Below, piece after piece: positions 1 to 8,217 of a stretch of DNA of 31,598 nt. Location: contig NW_025955395.1 in the NCBI RefSeq assembly GCF_022376445.1, positions 1 to 31,598 on the forward strand, read 5' to 3'. The notes beneath the pieces are model-generated. The model had not been told where the DNA came from. It ran no database searches and saw only the letters and a program-made list of their open reading frames with translations. This DNA is from Fomitopsis serialis (taxonomy: Eukaryota > Basidiomycota > Agaricomycetes > Polyporales > Fomitopsidaceae). Within the stretch, counting starts at the first letter, position 1, and the number at the start of each line of letters is the position of its first letter. The position numbers were made by a program, and so were the translations under genes.

Positions 1-2472
1 ACCACAACAGCGGGCTCTCCTCCAGCGCGTGGACTCTCTGCCTGAGAGAGCGGAGTGGACAGAACGCCTGCTCTCATTCAAGGATCGTCCTAATGAAAAA
101 CACCTACTACAGTTCCGCGATATCATCCAGGCGATACGTACATTACTAGGCAACCCGGAGCACGCCGATCGAATCGTGTATTGACCGCGCCGATTGTTTT
201 CAGACGCGTCAAGGAAGCACCGACTGTACAATGAAATGTGGACCGGTCGTTGGGTGGCACGCCGTCCAGGTGAGTACTTACACGACCGTAGAAGATCGAT
301 TTTTCTGATTGCAGTACAGAGTCTCTTACCGGTAGGCGCGGCTGTTGCGCCGGTAATCATAGCTACGGACAAAACCCAGTTAACTCAGTTCTCTGGCAAC
401 AGGCGGCGTACCCTGTATACATGACGCTAGGTAATATACCTCGGGCTCTGAGGCGCAAGCCCTCAGAGCACGCCTGCATACTCATAGGTTATCTGTCGGT
501 GGACAAAGTCAGCTCGGACGGCATCACGCAGCGCAAGCAACGCGCCCTCGTACAACAACTGTTCCATGCGTCCGTTGGCGCAATCCTGGAGCCGCTAGTC
601 AAGGCGGGTAAGGAAGGCATCGACGTAACCTCAGGCGACGGAGAGGTTCGTCGAGTGCATCCCGTCCTTGCCGCGTATGTCGCGGATTATCCAGAGCAGT
701 GCCTGGTCACCTGCGCCAAATCTGGGACTTGCCCCAAGTGCCAGGTACCTGAGGACCTCCTTGAGTCCGCGCAACCTGGGATGCCCAGAACCTCCCTCTG
801 GACGCTAGACGTACTCCGACTCGCCAACCAGAAGACCCAAGGCAAGACGAGCTCGAACGCGTACACTCGAGCGTGTCAAGACCTCAACGTTTCAGGCTAC
901 GTCGTGCGCCCGTTCTGGCGCGATCTTCCGTACACCGACATCCATTCGTGCATAACCCCTGACGTACTACATCAATTGTACCAGGGTGTTTTTAAGCACA
1001 TCGTCGAATGGTGCACTCAACTTGTCGACGAGCACGAGCTCGACAGGCGCATCCGCTGCCTTCCGCCTGCGTTCGGTACCCGCCACTTCAAGAACGGGAT
1101 TTCCTCCCTATCCCAGGTCTCCGGGACCGAGCGTAAGCACATGGCGCGCATTCTGCTTGCCTGCCTGGTCGGCAAGATACCGAAGAAGGCCATCCTGGCC
1201 TTCAGGTCGATTTTGGACTTCATCTACATAGCGCAATACACCACTCACGACGACACTACGCTCCAATACATGGAGGACGCACTCAAGGTTTTCCATCGCA
1301 ACAAACAAATCCTCGTAGATCTCGGAGTGCGCGACCATCTGAATATTCCTAAATTCCACTCATTACTTCATTACGTTGACGCTATCCGACTCTTAGGCAC
1401 TACCGACAACTACAACACGGAGGCGTTTGAACGCCTCCACATCGACTATGCGAAGAACGGCTGGCGAGCGTCGAACCATCGCAACGCGCGTCCGCAGATG
1501 GTTCGTTGGCTGGCACGACAGGAGAAGATGGTCGTGCTCAGCTCTACCATACGCCGATGGCTCAGGAATACCGGTCTCGAGCCAGGGGATGACATCGATG
1601 TCAGTGACGCAGAAGACCAGGAGCCAGAGAAAATACCAGGCTCTCGGATCTTCAAGAACGGTCGAATTAACCTACCCAAGCACCCCACTGCACCCCTCCA
1701 GGCTCTCTCATCCATTGTCGACAAACACCGCGCCCCAGGCTTCGTTGATGCAGTCGCACAATACATCTACAAGCTCAAGGACGGTCGACCTCTCACTTCC
1801 TCACTGCTTAAAACAGCTGTCGACCACATGCCGTTCCAACGTCTTGACGTATTCCACGGCTTCAAGTTTACCCCCGAATCCTTGACCGATGACACCCAAG
1901 AAACCGACGCCGTGAAGGCGAAGCCCGCCAAAGCTGGACAAGCCGCACGTTTCGATACCGTGGTTGTGCTGCAGGGGGAGGACGCGGAAGCTACTGGCAT
2001 GCAAGGTGAGTAGATTTGTTTCTATTCACGTCTGAGTCATAGCTTCTTACTCATGTCCTATTCGTCCACAGGCACACGTATTGGACGTGTCAAAGTTATA
2101 TTCAAACTTCCTCAAAACATCAGAGATCCCCGTACCCTCCGACCTCTGCAAGCGCCGCCCAATTGGGCTAGCCAAGGGGCTCTAGCATACGTAGAATGGT
2201 ACTCCAATCTACCTACACAAGCCGATCCGATACACATGATGTACCCGGTTCATAAACCGCCCCTTCGTGCGAATGGCAACCCCGTCGGTGAGGTTATTCC
2301 ATTGTCAATTATCCGACAATCCTGTCAACTTGTTCCACGTCCCCCTGGGTCTACACGCACCGATAACTTAGTAGTACCTGATGACTGGGACACGCATACT
2401 GTACTAGATAAAGCTACTAAGTTTTGGCTTAATAACTGGGCATCTAAGTATGCGTATCAGACACTGTGGTAG
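1..2472 (+). pseudogene. Plavaka-type (CACTA superfamily) transposase, copy 1, 5'-truncated by the window and broken
   Basis: Transposase of the Plavaka family of fungal DNA transposons, recognised by ITPDVLHQLYQGVFKH, YVADYPEQCLVTC, TCPKC and DNYNTEAFERLH and by colinearity with the second copy at 17903-21130. The window opens inside an exon. Comparison with copy 2 shows three lesions: an in-frame TGA at 182-184 where copy 2 has Arg (CGA to TGA would be one transition), an extra G near 251-254 in the WW codons just before the intron donor at 270, and a missing base near 401. From 421 the frame is open to the intron at 2006-2071 (GTGAGT...CACAG, 66 bp), then to TAG at 2470-2472. The C-terminal exon carries GTRIGRVKVIF, shared with copy 2. 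By eye the two proteins are roughly two-thirds identical, so they are different lineages, not a recent duplicate. It could not make a full transposase as read. Confidence 0.85.
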
Positions 2473-3156
2473 AATACTTACATAGAACTTTAGTACGAAC
2501 TGAACAATGTTTGATCTCTACTATTTGGAACTCTGTCAAGTATTCATGTCATCCTCAACGATACTTCAACGGAACTTCATCGCTCTTCAAATCGTATTTT
2601 ATTGCTTCACTCAACCGTGCGATCGCCAACTTCACTCGGCATCCTCCGGAATGGGCGCCTCGCACTTCGGTCCTCGTCAACAACTCCACACCACCTCTCC
2701 TACCTCGCTCACCTGCCTTCTCGCCTGCTCGCCTTCTACCGTCCCACTACGACCTTGCTCGGTAGCCTTCCTTTTCGTGAGCTCACTAGTGCTTTCGGCT
2801 TCTTTCTTTCTCTCCCAGCCGTCGACTTGTCGCACGTCCAGTCGTCCGACCGCCCACTCGGCCGCCCGCTTGCACCCCGCCCACTCGCTCAGGTCTCCCT
2901 TCCCGCCTGTCCGCATTCAACCACCTCTCTACAATCTTGGTCGGCAGTCTACTTTCCCATCTACTCACCTGTGCTCTCAGATGTATTCTTTCTCACTCGG
3001 CGGTTGACTTGTAGCCCGTCCAGTCGGGTGAACCTCGAGAGGGTCGTGCAACGGACGAGGAGGGAAGTCAGGTACGTGAGGGCGAACAAGCGGACAAGAA
3101 GGGTCGAAACCCGAAGGTACGTTCTTGCTCGCTGTATGATCATAGTTCCCCGTAAG
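2473..3156. other. Gene-free CT-rich stretch downstream of Plavaka copy 1
   Basis: No convincing gene. From about 2590 to 2960 the + strand is strongly C/T-rich with many CTCGCT/CTTCT runs, and the open frames across it are low-complexity Ser/Pro/Leu. A short block is present twice: a 'gtcgacttgtcgcacgtccagtcg'-type segment at about 2820 and a related one at about 3002. It probably includes the 3' subterminal part of Plavaka copy 1, because the stretch beside the end of copy 2 has a similar composition on its coding strand. No element terminus could be fixed. Confidence 0.4.
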
Positions 3157-4093
3157 ATGGCTACGACAACGCCTTGATCGTCTTCAAGCTTGAGCATGGG
3201 TGACCTGCCTTTGCGGTGCATGGCGACTCTGTCTTCTACGTGCAGGACAAGTATGTGCACTCATACGACATCAGCACTGGCTCGGATTTCGGTCTGCTCA
3301 GCGTCCGCAGGTTTGGGAGCCCATACGTCCCTCCGTGGACGCTCCGCTACAATCCTGCGGAGCGTGCCATCGTGTTGAGGATTTCGTCGGATAATGGCTT
3401 GTTCGAGCTCTCGGCCCAGCCGAATGATGCCGTTGGGGAAGTGAAGGACTCGTCTACATACGGCAAGCGTGGAAGTGGCCATGTGGCCATCTTCGTCGCC
3501 AGGAACAAATTCGCAGTCACGAACAAGACCACCCAGGTTCGTCTCGCTTTGTATCATACACACTGTAATCCATCGATACGTTCTTGTACTGATCGACGTG
3601 CGCGACCTGCAAAACTCAATCGTAAAGTCTATCAAGCAGCCGGTCCAGACGAACGAGTTCTTCTATGGTGGCACCGCGAGCCTCATCCTCAGCTCGACAA
3701 CGTCAATCCTACTTTACGATATCCAATAGCAGAAGAAGCGTGTGGAGATCACTACTCCGCCGGTCAAGTACGTTGTATGGAGGCCGGACGGTACATTGGT
3801 CGCCCTCCTCAGCAAGCATAGTACGTATCTGGCACATAACACTCTGATGTCCCGTTGATGAGCATTCCACAGCGATCACCGTCGCGAAGAACTTTTCGGA
3901 GCGCACCCTCATTCACAAAACGATTCGCATCAAGTCTGGTGCTTGGGACGACTCCAGCGTGTTCATCTACTCGACGTTGAACCACATCAAGTACTGCCTT
4001 GCGCAGGGGTGCGTAACGCTGCTTTATGTCACGACGGTCGCCTTCATTTGACCATATTGCAGGGACCGCGGCGTCATCTGCACGCTCGACAAC
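3157..4093 (+). pseudogene. Coatomer subunit alpha (alpha-COP) fragment, part 1
   Basis: Alpha-COP is the large WD40 scaffold subunit of COPI vesicle coats (Golgi to ER). This fragment covers the region after the N-terminal WD40 propeller: GYDNALIVFKLE, DSVFYVQDKYVHSYDIS, VARNKFAV, IKQPVQTNEFFYGGT, VKYVVWRPDGTLVALLSKH and [17 protein letters not shown]. Introns are visible at 3537-3588, 3821-3872 and 4009-4062. Decay is clear: TGA at 3201-3203, TAG at 3727-3729, and the first intron ends ...TGTA|CTG, so its AG acceptor is lost. The N-terminal propeller is absent upstream. The reading stops at CTC GAC AAC (4093), where the LTR element begins, and resumes at 14141. A functional alpha-COP must lie elsewhere, since the protein is essential in the eukaryotes where this has been tested (inference). 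Confidence 0.85.
4089..4093. repeat. Target site duplication (left), ACAAC
   Basis: ACAAC directly precedes the LTR and is repeated at 14136-14140 directly after the other LTR. Five base pairs is the usual size for Ty3/Gypsy insertions. Removing the element and one copy joins the alpha-COP exon in frame (CTC GAC AAC | CCT GTC TAC). Confidence 0.93.
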
Positions 4094-4294
4094 TGTGGCG
4101 CCCCCTTACTCACGCCGTGATACGCTGCACCCAGTCTCTATTCCAGAGTGGTGCGGTATCGGTGACGAGTGTAAGAGAGCTGGCTCCCACACTCGCTGGC
4201 GCCGCCCTTAAGGGACGGCGCCTACGCACGCGATCGTAGATACATGATATGTCCGGATATGGTAAATACGTGAATGTAACGTATCCACGTTACA
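4094..4294 (-). repeat. 3' LTR (201 bp)
   Basis: On the element strand it starts TGTAAC and ends GCCACA, the usual TG...CA form. It appears identical to 13935-14135 over all 201 bases. It is short for a Gypsy LTR. It contains a strong hairpin, GGCGCCG...CGGCGCC around a CCCTTAAGGG core, at about 4198-4222. Confidence 0.95.
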
Positions 4295-4306
4295 CTCTCC
4301 CCCCTT
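4295..4306 (-). promoter_or_regulatory. Polypurine tract (plus-strand primer)
   Basis: On the element strand AAGGGGGGAGAG ends exactly at the first base of the 3' LTR. This is the expected place and composition for the primer of plus-strand DNA synthesis, and it confirms that the element reads on the minus strand. Confidence 0.88.
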
Positions 4307-4527
4307 GGACCCGTTCCACGGTCCACACAGATAGTATAGTAGAATAAATGTACAATGAAATTCACGCGACGACACAACGGTGGTGGCGACTGGCAAGACA
4401 GGGGCGGTGCCGTACTGTAGGCAACGACTCGCAAGCTCGCGCCAGTGAGCAGCACGGCCGTCCACCGCCATCATACATAACTCGATGGAGTTATGCGAAC
4501 CGGATGCGCGAAGCTGGCCGAAGGCAG

Positions 4528-6738
4528 CTACTCGCCTTGCTCATCGCCCGGAGCGTTCATCGCCTGAGCGTCGTCGTCCATGTCGACGTCGGGGGCGACG
4601 ACGCCCGTGGGGATGTAGACGTTCGCGGGGATGGGGGGCATGTCATTGATGTGAACGACGTGCTCGTCGATCACATCGCCCATGGCGGACGGGTACGTGG
4701 AGTACGGAGCCGCCGTGTCAATCGCCCTCCCCTCGTGCTCGTTCCTGCGACGCCGGTAGAACTCCTCGAGGAATCCTACCTCGTCCGGTCGGTAGCCCAT
4801 CCGTGAGAACCAACGCGCGACATCAAAGATCGTGATGTCGGCGAGCGTCGCGGGGAACGCGATGGCCGCCCGCCCGTCTCCCAGCGGGTAGGCCCCCTCC
4901 TGTACCAGCCGGTGGTACAGGCCCGGGATCGAGAACAGGCGACCCGTGGCCACCTCCCAAGGACGACGCGACTGCGTCGTCGTTGGAGCCAGCCGACGAG
5001 TGAGGTGTAACGCCTCGACGTCGTCGACGTTCGGTCGACCTCCACGGTCGACCCGCATACCCAAGGGTATGCGGTCGCGGTTGACCCGGTACCACTCGCG
5101 CCACTCGAAGGCCGTCGACATGTTCGTCGGTTGGGCCAGCCTACCCTTCGACTTCTTCTTGGGTGGGGCGGTGGCCGTTCGTCCCGCCGGCGACCTCTCT
5201 CGTCGTTTGCCCGACGCAGCCCCCGTTGTCGACCACGTCGCCGTGGTCGTCGACGGTGCGGTTGGGCCTGGCCCCGTCGATGGTCCTGCCTCCGGTGCCG
5301 CGGCGTAACTCCTCGACGGTCCCGCACCCGCCGTTCCTGGTGGCGGCGCGTTCGCCCTGCGCCGGTGCTCCTCCTGACTCTCCTGCATGGCCCGGGCCAG
5401 GTCCATGGACTCCTGCTCCTGCGTCGCGCGTGGGGGCCGCCACTGCTGCATCAACCACCGCATCCCCTCGACCGCTCGCAGTCTACCATCCTGGTGGGCC
5501 TGGTGGATGAGATCCCGCACCCGGAATCTCGCCTCCTCGTCGACCAAGGCCCGGCGACGGATGATTTCCGCCTCTGCACGACTACGGGGAATGTAGTTGT
5601 GCCACTCGCCCGCCTGCAGGGCGGTCGAGTTGGCCGGCAGTGGGGCCTCCGACGGCCAGTTTGCCGGGGCCGTCGGGGGAGCACCAGTACTCGCCAGGGT
5701 ACTGGTGTTGATCGGTCGGGCCTTGCCCTTGCCCTTCAGCCGGTGGGTGACCACGGCGTTCTTAAGGCGGCGACTCTCCTCGTCGGCGTCGTCGTCGTCG
5801 TCGTCGTCGCTCTCGTGGAAGTCGTCCCAGTCCGCCGTCATGGGGTCGTACGGCTGGGTCGTTGGCATCTGCGAAGATGCCTCCGGCGTTGGCCACCGCG
5901 ATGGTTGCGGGGCCAGCGCTGGGGTGGGCTGCGTCTGCGAAGACGCCGCCGGGTAGTCTTGCCGAGCCTCCTCGACGGGCTCGTTCGTCGTCGTCTCCTT
6001 TGGAGGCGGCGTGGCGGGGCGTGGCGAGTGCTGGCGGTCGTCCAGCCGTCGTCGGTAGTACGCGACATCGTCGTGGAGGTCGGCGATGTCGTCGACGAGT
6101 CGCCGGGCGTGTTCGTCCCTCCGCTTCACCCTGGCTTCTTCGTCCGCGAGCCTCCTCCGCATCGCCTGCTCCGACTGCGTGGCGAACTCGACCTGCTCGC
6201 GCAGGCTCGCGATAATCTGTTCGTTGACAGATGCCTGGTTACGCAACGCGTCAACCAGGTCCCTCCCCCCCTGCAGCCAACCCTCCTGCGTGAGGGAGTG
6301 GGCCACTTCCGTCCGCATGTGGACGGCCAGGTTCTCAGCGACACGCTGGTAGGCGGCGTCGCCACCGCTGCGGGGCAGGTGGCGAACGAAGGCCTCGCAG
6401 ATGCCGCAGAGGCTGGTGGGGTGTGTCGCCAGCGGCGTCACGGGGAAGTAGGGCACCCAGTTGGTGCCACTGGGCGCGAGCAGCATGCTGCCCGCGTTTG
6501 CAGTACCAAACTGGTACTGCGCGGTTGCGGTCGGAGCGCCGTGCTCGACCTGCATCATCATAGCCGCCTCATTGCTGAGGACGACCGGTGCGTCGAGGTG
6601 CGGGGGAACCCGCAGCTCGGACAGCGTCGGCGACGTCGGCGGCAATGCCGACGACGGCGGCGGCGTCTGTGCGGGCGCACCACCAGTAGGTGGTGCGGCC
6701 GAGGTGTTGTGGGGCGCAGTAGAGTCGTTGGTGTTCAT
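4528..6738 (-). CDS. Third ORF of the Gypsy element, 736 aa, function unknown
   Basis: An uninterrupted sense-strand ORF between integrase and the 3' LTR, where env or accessory genes sit in other retroelements. I chose the ATG at 6738 (MNTNDSTAPHN); longer readings need a non-ATG start. Visible parts: a Pro/Thr/Ala-rich disordered N-terminus (1-110), a CGICEAF segment, a heptad-rich coiled coil (about 160-235), a run of seven Asp near 310 encoded by a GTC/GAC triplet repeat, a charged helical block beginning IPRSRAEAEIIRRRALVDEE, a ubiquitin-interacting-motif-like MDLARAMQESQEE near 445, a basic PPKKKSKGR nuclear-localisation-like cluster near 522, and a folded-looking C-terminal domain beginning FEWREWYRVNRDRIPLG. 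There is no signal peptide or transmembrane segment, so it is not an envelope protein. A structural, nuclear or host-interaction role is possible but not shown. Confidence 0.85.
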   Translation of the reverse strand: MNTNDSTAPHNTSAAPPTGGAPAQTPPPSSALPPTSPTLSELRVPPHLDAPVVLSNEAAMMMQVEHGAPTATAQYQFGTANAGSMLLAPSGTNWVPYFPVTPLATHPTSLCGICEAFVRHLPRSGGDAAYQRVAENLAVHMRTEVAHSLTQEGWLQGGRDLVDALRNQASVNEQIIASLREQVEFATQSEQAMRRRLADEEARVKRRDEHARRLVDDIADLHDDVAYYRRRLDDRQHSPRPATPPPKETTTNEPVEEARQDYPAASSQTQPTPALAPQPSRWPTPEASSQMPTTQPYDPMTADWDDFHESDDDDDDDADEESRRLKNAVVTHRLKGKGKARPINTSTLASTGAPPTAPANWPSEAPLPANSTALQAGEWHNYIPRSRAEAEIIRRRALVDEEARFRVRDLIHQAHQDGRLRAVEGMRWLMQQWRPPRATQEQESMDLARAMQESQEEHRRRANAPPPGTAGAGPSRSYAAAPEAGPSTGPGPTAPSTTTATWSTTGAASGKRRERSPAGRTATAPPKKKSKGRLAQPTNMSTAFEWREWYRVNRDRIPLGMRVDRGGRPNVDDVEALHLTRRLAPTTTQSRRPWEVATGRLFSIPGLYHRLVQEGAYPLGDGRAAIAFPATLADITIFDVARWFSRMGYRPDEVGFLEEFYRRRRNEHEGRAIDTAAPYSTYPSAMGDVIDEHVVHINDMPPIPANVYIPTGVVAPDVDMDDDAQAMNAPGDEQGE

Positions 6739-6915
6739 AGTGAGGTGGGGTGCGGTGAGTTGGCGGTGTAGGTAGTAGTGGTAGTTGAGACGTGACGGCG
6801 GCAAATGTTGTGGCTTTGTTGGCGCCAGCCGCGGTCACCTGACTCCTCGCAGCGCGTTCCTACCAAATTCGGTAGGAAGCCCCGTCTCCAGCGTCTCCAG
6901 CCACTGCTCGTCCCA

Positions 6916-6990
6916 GACACGACCACCTGAGCGGTGGTCGTGTCGTCCTATCTGCTCAGCGTACATTACCACTTCGCAGTGGTAGTGTAC
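6916..6990. repeat. Two strong hairpins between integrase and the third ORF
   Basis: A perfect 12-bp stem with a 5-base loop lies at 6916-6944 (GACACGACCACC / GGTGGTCGTGTC). A second 12-bp stem with one mismatch and a 6-base loop lies at 6961-6990 (GTACATTACCAC / GTGGTAGTGTAC), touching the integrase stop at 6991. A weaker one (CCTACC / GGTAGG) is at about 6860. They fill the 252-nt spacer ahead of the third ORF and could control its expression or stability (inference). Confidence 0.75.
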
Positions 6991-8217
6991 TTACTTGCGA
7001 GCCTTCTTGGGAAGGGCTCGCCACGTCTTGGCACCGTGAAGGGTCAGGTACTCATCGAGTGCCGCCAAGTCCTTGCAATGAGCGTACGGCTCCCAGGACG
7101 TATCACCGAGCGTCCACCGTACGTGGAATTCGATGCGGTTGCCATCCCATTGGTGACCGATGATCTCGTCGACCAGCCACTCGTGCTGGTCGTCGTCGCC
7201 AAAGTCGTAGAACGATCTGGCTTCCCGGTTAGGGAACAGATTATCGTCGTTGGGTTCATGTCTTCTCAGCAAGGAGACATGGAACGTCGGGTGGATGCGT
7301 CGGTCCTTGAGTTCCTGCGGCAATTCCAACGTGTAGTTGGATGTGCTAGGGTTACACGCCATCACCGTGTAAGGCCCGATGAACTTAGGCATCAGCTTCC
7401 TAGCACGACCCTTGGGTAGTGCTAGGTTCTGGGTGCTCAGGTAGACCCGGGATCCCGTGTGGAACTCCGGTTCCTGCTGTCGATGCTTGTTCGCCTGGAA
7501 CGTTTGGTGGACACGACTCTCAATCAGGGCGTCGTGTGCCATTTCCAGGTAATGACGCGCTCGTTGGGCGAACTCACGGACTCCCGAGTACTTGGAGTCC
7601 GTGGAGAATCCGGCCATCGTACGGGGCATGTACCCGTAATTCAACTCGAACGGTGCGAATCCAGTGGAGGCACTGGACGCTGAGTTTATGGCAAACTCCG
7701 TTAGGGGTATGCTGTCTACCCAATCGAGTTGGTCCGGGGAGACCATCGACCGCATGATCTGGGATACAGAGCGTATCGTCCGCTCCGTCATGCCATCCGT
7801 CTGCGGATGGAATGATGTCGACATGAGCAGTTTGGCTCCTAGGAGCCTGTGAACTTCACGCCAAAATTTCGACGTGAACTTCGAGTCTCTATCAGAGACG
7901 ATGGACTCAGGGAGTCCATGCAGGCGCACAATCTCACGAACATATAGTTCAGCGAGTTCTGCGGCTGTGGTCGTCGTCTTGATAGGTATCAGGTGTACCA
8001 TGGACGTAAGGCGGCATACGACTACCCAGAGGTAGTCGTATCCGTTGACTTGCGGGAATGGCCCGACGAAATCCATAGACATGGATATCCAAGGCCTCAT
8101 AGGTATCGGTAATGAGTGCAACCACCCTGCTTGTAGGTGGTTGCGTGGCTTAGCCGTCTGACAAGTTCCACACGTCGCGCAGAACATGTCTACGTCCTTG
8201 CCCAGTCTCGGCCACCA
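6991..8217 (-). CDS. Pol C-terminal part: integrase with chromodomain
   Basis: Integrase inserts the cDNA into the host genome. It is read from just after the apparent frameshift. The C-C half of the HHCC zinc finger is FCATCGTCQTAK. The DDE catalytic core shows the first Asp in SMDFVGPF, the second in SDRDSKFT and the Glu in TDGMTERT, with the usual FHPQTDG box. The C-terminus is a chromodomain (EWLVDEIIGHQWDGNRIEFHVRW followed by TSWEP), which in chromoviruses targets integration to marked chromatin. Its zinc-finger His pair lies upstream in the other frame (HTTLGHFGPQKT), so the protein is split by the missing base near 8216. Stop TAA is at 6991-6993. Confidence 0.92.
   Translation of the reverse strand, partial: WWPRLGKDVDMFCATCGTCQTAKPRNHLQAGWLHSLPIPMRPWISMSMDFVGPFPQVNGYDYLWVVVCRLTSMVHLIPIKTTTTAAELAELYVREIVRLHGLPESIVSDRDSKFTSKFWREVHRLLGAKLLMSTSFHPQTDGMTERTIRSVSQIMRSMVSPDQLDWVDSIPLTEFAINSASSASTGFAPFELNYGYMPRTMAGFSTDSKYSGVREFAQRARHYLEMAHDALIESRVHQTFQANKHRQQEPEFHTGSRVYLSTQNLALPKGRARKLMPKFIGPYTVMACNPSTSNYTLELPQELKDRRIHPTFHVSLLRRHEPNDDNLFPNREARSFYDFGDDDQHEWLVDEIIGHQWDGNRIEFHVRWTLGDTSWEPYAHCKDLAALDEYLTLHGAKTWRALPKKARK

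Noticed and set aside
2602..3177. 191-codon frame downstream of Plavaka copy 1
   Set aside because: Low-complexity Ser/Pro/Leu from CT-rich DNA, with neither a plausible domain nor a codon pattern.
5131..6771. A 546-codon open frame on the + strand opposite the third ORF
   Set aside because: Antisense shadow of a GC-rich gene; the product is Arg/Val/Leu-rich with no domain, while the minus frame has clear protein structure.
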